Assembly (NCBI RefSeq): GCF_009763255.1 | Contig: NZ_WSJB01000012.1 | Location: forward strand, 62,001-126,000 | From: Bordetella sp. 02P26C-1 | GTDB lineage: Bacteria > Pseudomonadota > Gammaproteobacteria > Burkholderiales > Burkholderiaceae_B | Direction of reading: 5' to 3' | DNA length: 64,000 nt | Shown here: piece by piece, positions 45,049 through 55,200 of the stretch | How positions within the stretch are numbered: position 1 is the first letter of the stretch | Layout: each line of letters begins with the position of its first letter | Program-made: the position numbers and the translations under genes | The notes under the pieces: model-generated | Databases searched by the model: none | What the model saw: only the letters and a program-made list of their open reading frames with translations | Told to the model about the DNA's origin: nothing

Positions 45049-45486
45049 TTATTCCCACGGCTCGCCGGCTCGGTGTCGACACGCTGGGTGAGCACGCGAA
45101 ATTTCACTGTCGTAGCAAAGGCCGACATACTCGTACCCTTTCTTGAGCATGCAGCGCTGTATCGCGTAGAACAGCGTACGAGACTCAGCTCGCACTTGCT
45201 GTGTAGTGCGTTTCTCTCCGTTGGGTAGCTCGCGTATCCCTCCGTATTCGCCGTTCCACATTCCCCCGCATTGCACCCAGTCTTCCAAGCGGGTCTGTTC
45301 GCTCCTTCCGCTAAAGGCCCAGTCGTCGATGAGTTTGACAGGTGTAAGTAGCACGGCGCGAATTTTTTTATCGCAATAAATCTCCGGCTCGTTTAGAGCA
45401 CAAAGGTAGCCGTTGGTGCTCATATAGCAACCCGACACTGCGAGGGTGAAAAAAGCAGCAATGAAGCAGTATGACAATCGGCTCAT
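45049..45486 (-). CDS. Small Cys-containing lipoprotein of unknown function
   Basis: 145 residues. A type II signal peptide ends in the lipobox LAVSGC (Cys20). The mature part has several cysteines (CALNEPEIYC, WVQCGG, RCMLKKGYEYVGLCY), suggesting disulfides in the periplasm, and the motif AIQRCMLKKGYEYV. I do not recognise the family. It lies 112 bases downstream of the long FhaB-like gene on the same strand and may be co-transcribed with it. Being anchored next to an exoprotein gene, it could be an accessory, but this is only context. The ATG at 45486 gives the complete lipoprotein signal. Confidence 0.7.
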   Translation of the reverse strand: MSRLSYCFIAAFFTLAVSGCYMSTNGYLCALNEPEIYCDKKIRAVLLTPVKLIDDWAFSGRSEQTRLEDWVQCGGMWNGEYGGIRELPNGEKRTTQQVRAESRTLFYAIQRCMLKKGYEYVGLCYDSEISRAHPACRHRAGEPWE

Positions 45487-45598
45487 TTTGAAGATTGCTC
45501 TGACGTGCAACAGAAGAGGCCGATGACGGCGTAGTGGAAGTCGCAATGCTGGAACGCAGCGCTGTCACTGCCGGAGCGGACCTGTATAGGTCGCGCGG

Positions 45599-48500
45599 TC
45601 ACTTCTTTAGTTCCATCATGAGATCGAGCAGCCGCCATGCTTCGGGGGGTAAGACTTCTGCCAGCGCAAAAGGTGCCGCCGGAACGAGTGCGGCCCCGCT
45701 CCATACCTCATGGACCACCTTCTCCGTGACGCTCCGTCCGCGCCGGGCGTTGCCCTGCGCATCATAAAGGCCACTCAACGTTCCGCCGATGAAATCGTGC
45801 GTACCACCAAAGCCTTCATGTAGGATGTCCAAGATACTACCTGGGCTATACGGCATACCTCCGAGCGTACTTTCCGCACCCTGGATTCCACCGGTAAACC
45901 CAGACATTTTCTTGCCGTGATCTGTTTGTAAATATTCGGCCAAGCTTAATTTCGCTTTTTCAGTATCGAACTGGACCATGCCCTGAGGATTTAACGCTAG
46001 CACCGGCAAACCGTTGGCGCCCAATATGGGCCGCCCATGTTCATCGAACTGCACCTTGCAGCGCTCATTCGCCACGCCGCAAAGATTGTCCAGATCGACC
46101 CGCACACCTGCGGTATTGAATCCATCGCCTCTGATCCCTGCACTTTTGCCGCTGATGTTGTCCAGGGTCGTTTCGCCATCCGTTATCCCCTTGAACTTCT
46201 TGGAATCAGCGATGGTGTATTCACGCATCCGATCGGCTGCTTCGGAAAGCACGGCATGGGAGGCAGAGATGCCGGTGGAGCCCGTTAATGCGCCGATCAC
46301 GACATTCACCACGCGCTCTTGCGTGTTCAAATCGCTGATTTGGCGTCGCAGTTGCTCGATTTCCGCTTTGTCGGTGGACTGCCCGATTCGCTCGCGCAAC
46401 GCAGCGCGCTTGGACTGTGTATAGAGTTTGACGGATTGAGTCGCTTGGTCGGTGAACGCTGCGATGATCTCCGCCTGCGCGGCGACTTGTGCGCCAAGTT
46501 TTTCGGCGTCCCAGGTCTGCTCCAATGCGGCTGCATCGGCGCCGGTCACGACACCCCGCTTCAAAGCGTCGAGCACGCGCTGCGCGGTCTCGCCGGTCAG
46601 GCGTCGCTGGGCTTCCTGATCTTGGATTTTGATCGTGGCCGGGCTGATACCGCTGTATGTGGTGCTGGTCGCCTTGTCGTGCTTTTGACTGGCGCCCGGC
46701 GCCACCGCAAGGCCTAACGTACCGGACTGGCCTGCCGTATTGATTGCTACGCCCACCGCCTTGGCGTGGCTGTGGTTCTCTATGTCTTCGCTCGTCAGCG
46801 TACCGGTGCTGAATTGATTTCGTCCTTCGTCCGCCGCAGCGGCATTGCTGACGATTTTTCCGCCCTTGAGGTGGGTGTTGCCCTGGACCTTTATATCGAA
46901 ACCGCCGTCGCCCGCCTCTATGCCGCTTTGGTCGCGCACGCTGGCGAAGTTGCCCTGCACGTGCGTATTCGACAAGCTTGCACCGCCGAAAACGCTGCCC
47001 GCACCTATCGCGACATTGACGCCAACCTGCGTGCCCCCACCCTCATAAATGCTGGTGTCCTGCAAACTCTCAATCAGCAGATTCCCGCCGACTTCTGCGG
47101 TGACCTGGTGTGCGTTGACCCTGGCGCCGCTCAAGACTGCGTCGGATCCAGACTTTAATGTAACGGTGCCTCCCGCAGTCAGCCGTGTTGCGACGACCTC
47201 AGTTTCAGCGCCAGCCGCCCCATGCGCGGCTCGGTGAGCGTGCGTATGTACACCCATCGAGGTATCACTACCGCCTAATGAAGCACCAAAGCCCACGCCC
47301 GCGCCAGATGCTCGGCTAATCTGTTTCCTGTCCAAGGTGTTGCACTCGCCCTGCAAGCGGATATCGCCTTCAGTGACAATGGTCACATCGCCGTCGGCCG
47401 AAACGGTGGAGCCATGGAGATGGACGCTGCCTGCCGTATCGGGATCCCCCGCACGTATCACCACATTTTCCCCTGCGGCAAGAACAGAGCCCACAGCCCG
47501 GCTCATTTCAGTGACAGTTGTCGTGGACTGTTTGCTTTTACCGACCTCTATGCTGACCCGGACGTTCCCGATCTTATCAATAGCATTCGCCTTGGGGGCG
47601 GTGCCTCGATCTCGGATATCGCGCACCATATCGGCAATCGTCAAACCCGCAGTAGCCGCAGCCAAACCTTGCATCAATGGATGGGCAGCGCGATCCGCGG
47701 TGTCCGACAGCTGCTCTACCCTCTGCATCGCATCAAAGAATGGGGTGCTGATCTGCATGGAGACGCCGCTTTGCTTACGTTCGAAGGACTCCTTGATGAA
47801 ATGGGTGTCCCGCGCTGTGCCGATCTCGATGTATTTCGAATCGAGCGTGAGGTTCCCCTTAGGCGCCAGGAATCGTCCAGCAGTAATGTCAATCGTTTGA
47901 TTACTGTGCAAACTGGTGTTACCCGTCAAACTTCCCAGCATGCTAGGCACATGTTCATCGTTTGCGCGCTCGAGGGTGTGCGGCTGCGTGCTACGTCCAA
48001 TGCTCAGCCCGCCAGTCGCGCCGACGCCTGATTTGCGCACCTTTTCGATGCGCTGCGCATCGTGTCGCTTCTTACCAGGAGCGATAGTGATATTGCGCCC
48101 GGCGGACACCGAGAGATCCTGGCTGGCTCCCACGTTTGAACCAGCAACGGTCACATCGCGTCCGGCGGTGATTTCGACCTCGTGCCCTGTCAGCGTCGAC
48201 GCTTGCGTGCGCTCCCAGTCACTGGACGCGACGGATTCCTGCGTCTTTCGCGATATCAGGCCTTTTCTTTTTTCCTGGTGCTGATCCTTGGCGTTGCCAC
48301 GCTCTGTCGCGGTGCCAATTACAACGTCACGGCCAGCCTGTATGCTAAGTTTGCCTTGCGCATGAACCTCGGCAGCCTGTGTGGCGACATCTTGGCCTGC
48401 CGCGAGGGCGAGATTGCCTTTTGCCTGAGCGGTGGATCCATGTGTTTTCTCGATGCTGAGTTCGTGACGATGGCGTTTGCCGTTCGCCATGATTTCGTGG

Positions 48501-51500
48501 TGCTCGAGTGCCGCGGGATCGAGGCGAATATCCCTGCCGGCCTGCAACTGCGCGTCGCGCTCGACGGCAACCTTGGCGGCCAACATATGGATGTCGTTTC
48601 CGGCACGCACCGTGAGCTCGTTGGCACTGACGCTGGATGCCCCCGCCAGATGCGTGCCTCGGGTCGTGGTGGATTCATGCGATCCCTTGGCGGAAATGAG
48701 GTTCACGTCTTGTCCGGCCGCCAGCAATACCTTGCCGCCTTGGATGCGCGCGGCGAGATTGCTCAGGTTCTCCCGCGCGATGAGGTCAATCCGCTGCGCT
48801 TGAATCAGACCGCCAGAGTGATTCACGATATTGCGTGCGTTCATCACCGTGTCCTGGGACGCACCGATGGTGCCGCTATTGTGGATGTCGCCTTGGCTAA
48901 TCAAATGCGTGTTGCGCCCCGCCATCAGGGTCCCAAACAGCTGGTTTGTATCAAGCCGAGCGGGCACGTTCACCGTCTGCGACATCGCCGACCGCAGCGG
49001 GCCGACAGGCATATCGAATGGCGTATTCTCCGCCGTCACGGCGTAGTGGTATCGGTGTGCTTTGCGATCACTGCGTCGCGCCTGGGTATACGTCGCTTGC
49101 CCCTCGCGCGTGACGGTGCGCCAGCCAGTCGCCCCGATATTTTGAATGGCCGGCCCCTCTACGCGCAGTTTGCCGCCCGAGGCGATCTGGCTCTTATCGT
49201 TGGTCACGGTACCTTTTAGCGTGATAGGCCCCGGTGAAACGATGCGGCCAGGATGGCTGCGTATCGTCTTGCTCTGCGTGACGACTTCCTCGACCTCATA
49301 AAAGGTGAAGTCTTTGACCAGACGACTCAGGAAATCCCTGTTAAACGCACGAATCCGTCCATCGAGTTGCTGATGTCGCTGTTTAAAGGCGATGTATTCA
49401 GGGAGATCCTCATAGCGTGCGATGTCGCCACGCCGTTTGCGAGGCCGTCGCTCGTACTCGGCGCGCGAGGGCAGTGCCGACGGAGGCTCAAGGCCAAATA
49501 TGGCCCAGATAGGCGAATCGGGAGGGTATAGGAACTGATCGGCTCTACCGCGATTTCCGTCGCGCCCAGGCGATCCTGCTATATACGAGAGCGCGATGGG
49601 ACTGGTAACGCCGCCCACACCGTGTCGTTTGGGGGTGTAGCTAAACGGCGGGCCATAGCGCGACGACGGATACTTTTTGGAGGGCAACAACAACCTTCGC
49701 TCAGGGTCGTCGTTGAGCCAGTGAGGACCATGGCTACACGCCGGCGTGACCTTATCGCACAACCAAGTCGTCGCGGCATCGTACATATCCGTGCTGCCCG
49801 CGGGACTGAAATACACTTTGCGGCGAGATGACACCCGCACGGGTTCTGCAGCAAAATCCACATTCTCGTTTCGTGTTTGCCGCGCGGCGATGAGAATGCT
49901 GCCGCCTGCCTCGATAGTCGCCGAATGGTTCACCACAGTATCGGCCTCGCCCGTAACGCCCAAGGCCTTGTCTAAATGGCGGCCAATGCGCAGCTTATTT
50001 TTGGCATAGAGCACTGCGTTGTTGCGATTGGTGGCTGAACCGACGGCGATATTTAGATTACCGCGTGACGCAATGTGCGCGGTACTTTTGCCATTTTTCT
50101 CATTGATGAGTTCGCCGGTGACGATGTTCATCCAATCGCCATAGATGCGCCCCGTGTTTTTCAATTGCGCGGCCTCAATACGGGGCGATTTTCCATCGAC
50201 CAGCCCGGCATTGTCGAGTAAATGCGCAGCGTCTATCCGAACATGATTGCCGCCTAGCAATGCACCGGATTTTTCATTACGTACGTTCTGCGCCTGGATA
50301 CGCAAGTCGCGCACCGCGCCAAATTGCCGCTTATTGACGAGGTCGCCACCGAGCGTCAGCTTGATATCCCTGCCAGCGATGATATTTTTGCCGGGAGTCA
50401 GTGACCCTGCATACGTAAAGTCGATGTCGGTACCCGCATGCAACCATCCCAGATAGTGGGACTCGCGCGCATTCAGCTTCAGTCGCTGCTGCGCCGTAAC
50501 ATTGCCATCGCGGTTGGCGAGCCGGCGCGTCGTGATTTGGACGTTGCCTTGCGCTGTCATCAATCCGTTGGCGTTCTGGAGGTTATCCGAGTCAATCTTC
50601 AGATCCGCAATCGCCCGTATGGAACCCTTGTTGTTGTCGAGCTGCGGGATCTGAAGACTGACGGTGTGTCCCGACAGACCGGTTGCGCTCGAGGCGGATA
50701 TCGTGCCGGGTGTCCCGGGTGGCGAGGCCGGCACGACCGTCTTCGCCTCGCTGGTCGATAAGGTGCCACTATTATTCAGCTTCCGGCTGGACACGCTTAA
50801 TGCCATGTCGGCCAACATTGCGCCCCCGCGGTTGTCTACTGTGTTTTGGGCAGTGACGTTCAACTGGCCGCCCGCTATGGTGCCCCCACGGTTCAGCACA
50901 TTCGCAGCACGGATCGTATGAACGCCAGAGGCGGCAAGCAGGCCGTCGCGGTTTTGCAAGTCGTCCTGCACTTTCAACGTGATACCCGAGCCAGAGGTGA
51001 TGCTGCCTTGCTGGTTGTCCAAGCGACCGGCGGATAGCTCTACCCGGGCACCATGTAAGGTCGCCTCGCGCGTGGTCACCTGTCCTGGCGTATGTACGGC
51101 AAGCTTATGCTTCGCGGTGAGCGCGACCTTCGGAGATACTTGAACATCGCCCGCCGGCGACAACGTCAGGTCGCCCGTGAGCGCCACGAGATTGCCGCCA
51201 ATATTCACCCCCACCCCGGCCTCGGTGCCCACAAGCCGGATGCTATTGGCGTACATGCCACCGAGCACCGTGGCATCCAGGGCCAATGCGGGTTTCTCGC
51301 CCGTGGCCTCCAGCGGCTGTACCTTGCCCGAGGACGCCTGAACTCTTGCGGGCCCGACAACGACGTTCAGTTTGTCCGCCCACACCCTGGCATTAAGCAC
51401 CAGGGCGCGCGCCAGCAGATCGACCTGATCGGTTTGCGTGCCGTTGAGTCCTTCACCCTCTATCCGTAAGGTACCCGAGGACATCCGGAACGCCAGGTCT

Positions 51501-52003
51501 CCGCGTGGGCCGATTTCCGGACGGCCCGTGGTGAGCGTCGCGCGCGAAGCGTTTAGAAAGCCACACTGATCGCAAGTGATCCCTGCGGGATTGGCGAGAA
51601 TGACGTGGGCGCGAGGTCCTGCGACTTCGAGCATCCCTCGCAGTTGTGATGGATTCGCCGCCGTCACTTCGTTCAGAATCGCGCTCGCGTGTGCCTTTTT
51701 CAACATCGGGTTGCCCGCGATCTGGCCGGCCAACTGTGTCTGGCTCGATCTGCCGCTATTGTTCAATATGACACCAGCTGGCCCGACATTGAACTGCTCG
51801 TACCGGTTGTGCGAAACGCCGCCCGCCGAAGGCGCCACGATCTGAATGACGGGCACGCCATGCTGCTGTCCCACGACCGGGGCCGAGGCTTCCACGCTGT
51901 GATCTGCGGTGATAGGCAACTGCTGCGCGGCGGCTGATATCCAGCCATGCGACGCTAGCAGCACCACGACAATTCGACGGGTATAGGTCTTGCTCGGGGC
52001 CAT
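45599..52003 (-). CDS. Filamentous-haemagglutinin-like two-partner-secretion exoprotein (long)
   Basis: 2134 residues. After a short signal (cleavage near ISAAAQ), the TPS secretion domain (about 30-300) has GVSHNRYEQFNVGPAGVILN, the NPxL-type block NPAGITCDQCGFLNASRATL and LARALVLNARVW. Long haemagglutinin repeats follow, with NLTLxAGxDI and VSAGRNITI-type strands. The C-terminus contains GVRVDLDNLCGVANERC, AEYLQTDHGKKMSG and the conserved GTHDFIGGTLSGLYDAQGN block, found at the end of many FhaB/CdiA family proteins. No VENN-type toxin junction was seen, so an adhesin is more likely than a CDI toxin. A TpsB (FhaC-like) transporter gene is absent from the window. A shorter paralogue lies 217 bases upstream. 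Confidence 0.9.
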   Translation of the reverse strand: MAPSKTYTRRIVVVLLASHGWISAAAQQLPITADHSVEASAPVVGQQHGVPVIQIVAPSAGGVSHNRYEQFNVGPAGVILNNSGRSSQTQLAGQIAGNPMLKKAHASAILNEVTAANPSQLRGMLEVAGPRAHVILANPAGITCDQCGFLNASRATLTTGRPEIGPRGDLAFRMSSGTLRIEGEGLNGTQTDQVDLLARALVLNARVWADKLNVVVGPARVQASSGKVQPLEATGEKPALALDATVLGGMYANSIRLVGTEAGVGVNIGGNLVALTGDLTLSPAGDVQVSPKVALTAKHKLAVHTPGQVTTREATLHGARVELSAGRLDNQQGSITSGSGITLKVQDDLQNRDGLLAASGVHTIRAANVLNRGGTIAGGQLNVTAQNTVDNRGGAMLADMALSVSSRKLNNSGTLSTSEAKTVVPASPPGTPGTISASSATGLSGHTVSLQIPQLDNNKGSIRAIADLKIDSDNLQNANGLMTAQGNVQITTRRLANRDGNVTAQQRLKLNARESHYLGWLHAGTDIDFTYAGSLTPGKNIIAGRDIKLTLGGDLVNKRQFGAVRDLRIQAQNVRNEKSGALLGGNHVRIDAAHLLDNAGLVDGKSPRIEAAQLKNTGRIYGDWMNIVTGELINEKNGKSTAHIASRGNLNIAVGSATNRNNAVLYAKNKLRIGRHLDKALGVTGEADTVVNHSATIEAGGSILIAARQTRNENVDFAAEPVRVSSRRKVYFSPAGSTDMYDAATTWLCDKVTPACSHGPHWLNDDPERRLLLPSKKYPSSRYGPPFSYTPKRHGVGGVTSPIALSYIAGSPGRDGNRGRADQFLYPPDSPIWAIFGLEPPSALPSRAEYERRPRKRRGDIARYEDLPEYIAFKQRHQQLDGRIRAFNRDFLSRLVKDFTFYEVEEVVTQSKTIRSHPGRIVSPGPITLKGTVTNDKSQIASGGKLRVEGPAIQNIGATGWRTVTREGQATYTQARRSDRKAHRYHYAVTAENTPFDMPVGPLRSAMSQTVNVPARLDTNQLFGTLMAGRNTHLISQGDIHNSGTIGASQDTVMNARNIVNHSGGLIQAQRIDLIARENLSNLAARIQGGKVLLAAGQDVNLISAKGSHESTTTRGTHLAGASSVSANELTVRAGNDIHMLAAKVAVERDAQLQAGRDIRLDPAALEHHEIMANGKRHRHELSIEKTHGSTAQAKGNLALAAGQDVATQAAEVHAQGKLSIQAGRDVVIGTATERGNAKDQHQEKRKGLISRKTQESVASSDWERTQASTLTGHEVEITAGRDVTVAGSNVGASQDLSVSAGRNITIAPGKKRHDAQRIEKVRKSGVGATGGLSIGRSTQPHTLERANDEHVPSMLGSLTGNTSLHSNQTIDITAGRFLAPKGNLTLDSKYIEIGTARDTHFIKESFERKQSGVSMQISTPFFDAMQRVEQLSDTADRAAHPLMQGLAAATAGLTIADMVRDIRDRGTAPKANAIDKIGNVRVSIEVGKSKQSTTTVTEMSRAVGSVLAAGENVVIRAGDPDTAGSVHLHGSTVSADGDVTIVTEGDIRLQGECNTLDRKQISRASGAGVGFGASLGGSDTSMGVHTHAHRAAHGAAGAETEVVATRLTAGGTVTLKSGSDAVLSGARVNAHQVTAEVGGNLLIESLQDTSIYEGGGTQVGVNVAIGAGSVFGGASLSNTHVQGNFASVRDQSGIEAGDGGFDIKVQGNTHLKGGKIVSNAAAADEGRNQFSTGTLTSEDIENHSHAKAVGVAINTAGQSGTLGLAVAPGASQKHDKATSTTYSGISPATIKIQDQEAQRRLTGETAQRVLDALKRGVVTGADAAALEQTWDAEKLGAQVAAQAEIIAAFTDQATQSVKLYTQSKRAALRERIGQSTDKAEIEQLRRQISDLNTQERVVNVVIGALTGSTGISASHAVLSEAADRMREYTIADSKKFKGITDGETTLDNISGKSAGIRGDGFNTAGVRVDLDNLCGVANERCKVQFDEHGRPILGANGLPVLALNPQGMVQFDTEKAKLSLAEYLQTDHGKKMSGFTGGIQGAESTLGGMPYSPGSILDILHEGFGGTHDFIGGTLSGLYDAQGNARRGRSVTEKVVHEVWSGAALVPAAPFALAEVLPPEAWRLLDLMMELKK

Positions 52004-52220
52004 GGTTGTGATCAGGAACGAACGAGCCGCAAGACTACCCATAGTCCACGATCACGCAACGCAGCGGCCGCCACGGAGATAGCCGCGATACGCGCCCCGC
52101 AGCCCCGCTTTGCGCTGGGATCATCGACGCAACTCGCATCGCTGATCCCCCATTCGATCAATTTTGAAAACCGGACCCTTCTTAGTGCCCGAGAACGTGG
52201 CTGATCGCCACCGCTACCCG

Positions 52221-55200
52221 TTATCGCGCACCAGCGAGTATGCTGACTTCGGCATCGGAAACCCGCACCGGAACCCACGCTGGAGCCATGTCGGTGGCTT
52301 CATGGGGCGTCGGATCGTCAAGCGCAACGAGGGGCTGCCCTGAAAAGACGCCGCCTGGTTTGAACGCGTCGTGTGTGTAGACCCGATACGTCTGCCCTGC
52401 TTGCTGCATAAAGGTCGACATGACGCCTGCTTCGAAGTCGACCTGCGCGCTGAGTCGCTCCGCGTCCCATGGACGCATCAAGTGAACGTGCGGCAACTCA
52501 CTTTTGAAGTCATCATCGGCATGCGCGCCGTGCGATGAAACCACGCTTGCGAGCGGTACGGTTTGCGATGGCGTCTGCGGCAAAGTCGACGCGAACCCGG
52601 TGATGATGCTAGGCGTCACGGTCTGGACCTTATCCGCGCGATTCGCCCAACCGAACGAAGGTGCAACACCGCCGCCGGCCAGGGTGTACTTGACGGCACC
52701 CAGGGTTCGCGCCACCGCTTCATGGTCTGCATGGTCGATGACGTTCTCTGCACGCAAGGTTCGCGTCTTGAAACGATTGCGGTCAATGTCCGACGCCGCG
52801 CTGGTAATGGAGGCACCTTTTAACGAGGTGCCTCCACTCACCGAGATATCGAAGCCTTCGGACCCGGCGTGTACGCCGGTCGTTTCCTTGACGCTCGCAT
52901 ATGAACCATGGAATGCGTTGTCCGCGAGACTAATAGTGCCGGTCAGACTGACTCCAATCACGCCACCCGCACTCATGCGTTTGGCCTCGCTGACCAGCTG
53001 ACTGCCGCTGCCCAGACTCTCCATATTGAGATCGCCGCCGACGTTCGCCGTCGCATGCCACGCGGTCACATCAGCGCCCTGCAGTGTCATGTGCGATGAC
53101 GCCGACGCGGACAGCCTTGCGCCAGTCTGCACGCGTGCCTGGATCACATCGCTGTCGACCGCCTCGCTCAGCATCGAGGCATAGTTGGCGCCCAAATGCG
53201 TACCCAGGGCCGGACCCGCGGCGCTTAACGAGGCGCCGATACCAATACGCCCCCCCGAACCGCCACCGGTGCGCTTTTGCTCAACTTCGTGCCGCGCACC
53301 GCGCAACTCGATCTCCCCTTGCGAGACCAGGGATACATCGCCATTCGAGGACAATGTCGATGCCTGTACGCTCAGGTGAGCTTCGCGCCCGGATGCATGC
53401 ACGGTTAACCTCCTCCCCGCGGTGACGAAGGCTGGTGCGACGCGAGTTGACTCGGTCAGCGTTTCCGCGGCCTGCATACCGGCCTCCACTTGGAGACTCG
53501 TCCTGATGTTGCCGATGTAATCCGCGAAGTTTCCGTCCGGCACCGCGCGCTGCTCCCTGATCACGGAAAGTGTGTTGTCTATCGCCAAGGCAGCCGCGCC
53601 TGTTGGCAGGGTTTGCAACAGCCGGCTGGCGCTGGGCTCGGCGCCCTCGGCCATTTCGCTCATTAGCTGGACTGCGGCGAGTATGGGTGTCCCGACGACA
53701 ACCGAGACGCCGGTGCGTAGCTGCTCGACATTTTCTGTGGCGCGTTGAGGCCTCGGGGTGTGATGAATGGCGACACGCGGAGCGACCAGGGTGATGTCCC
53801 CCCCGGGCGCCACAATGCCGCTGGATTTGACGTTAACGCTATGACCCCCTTTTATCGTGATGCTGTCGGTCAGGCTGCCGATCAGACTCGGGTCGAGGCG
53901 CGTTTCATTCAGTTGGTGCGTTCGCGTTTGTGTATTTCGTCCAATACTCAGAAGACTCAGGACGCCCGCGCCTGTCATACGCGTTTGTTCCACCCGCCGC
54001 GTTTCTTTCTGATGCGCTGCGGCCACAATCGACACATCGCGCCCTGCTGTGATCCGGAGATTGTTTCGGGCACCGACATCGGAGCCCGAAATGACGACGT
54101 CCTGGCCCGCCAATAATTCGACGTTCTGTCCTGATAGCATCGAGGCGCGCGCCCTAGCCGAACGTGCTGAAGTCGTGGTGTCCACGATGGTTGACCAAAG
54201 CAAGCCCTGGGTACTGTCTCGCTGGACAAAAGAGGTACTGTCATGCACCGTGCCCGCGCTAATTTCGATGTCCCGGCCAGCGCTCAGGCGCAGTTCTCTA
54301 GCGCGTGGTATGGCGTTGGTTTGCTGCGGCTCATTTGAAACGTGTCGGGATGGCTCAAGCGCATTTAGCTTTGCGATGTCCGGTAGCGCTTTCTGATCGG
54401 CCCTGGCTTCATGATTAGGCGATCCCTGGATGTCGGGATGCGACAGCAAGGAATCATGCAAGCGGATAGTCTGCGCGGCGTACATGTTTGCATCGCGATC
54501 GACCGCGAGGTATGCCTGATGCATGTCGATATCGTTGCCTGCGTGCATGGTCAAATTGCCGGCCTGAATGTGCGTCGCTCCAGCAAAGGCGATACGCTGC
54601 GCCGGAGTCACGGCTGCAGGATGCCCGTCGGCGGAAAGATACATGTCCCCGCCCGATGAAAGCACGACGCTCTCGCCCACGAAGTCAGCGCCAGCACTGC
54701 GCAGTTCGTCTCGGGCGACGACCGTTACCCGACCCGCTTGCACGAGGCTACCCGACTCGTTGACGATGTTTCGCGCTTCCAACTGCGCGGATCCACCCGC
54801 AGAGATGGCGCCCAGGTGCACAAGATCACCCTGGCAATTCACGCGAATATCGCCGCCAAGCAGCTTGCCGTCGCCGGTGCGCAACTGCTGCGCGCCGATA
54901 TCGATCTGGTCGCCACGCAAGGTGGCTTTGCGGATATCCGCCTTTGCGGGTGTGTATAAAGAAAGCCTCTCTTTGGCGATCATGGTGGAATGCGGTGTGA
55001 TGTTTATATCTCCCGCTGCGGACACCGTCAGATCACCCGTCAGCGCTGCGAGAGTGCCACCTAAGTTGACCCCCACCCCTGCTTCCGTACCCACCAGCCG
55101 AATGCTGTTGGCATACATGCCGCCTAAGGCGGAAGCGTCTAATGCCACCTCTGGCTGCGGGCCTCGCCCGGCGATATTGCGCACCTGCCCGGTGTCCAGG

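Noticed and set aside
45599-46300. Contact-dependent inhibition toxin at the C-terminus of the long exoprotein
   Set aside because: No VENN-type junction or recognisable toxin domain; the C-terminus matches the common non-toxin ending of FhaB-like proteins.
48182-49219. 345-codon plus-strand frame opposite the long haemagglutinin gene
   Set aside because: It lies wholly inside a strongly supported coding region and shows no recognisable domain or start signal; antisense openness is expected at this GC content.
52012-52278. 89-codon minus-strand frame between the two haemagglutinin genes
   Set aside because: It overlaps the end of the short gene in another frame and runs past the start of the long gene; no ribosome-binding site and no family. 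The gap is more simply the promoter region of the long gene.
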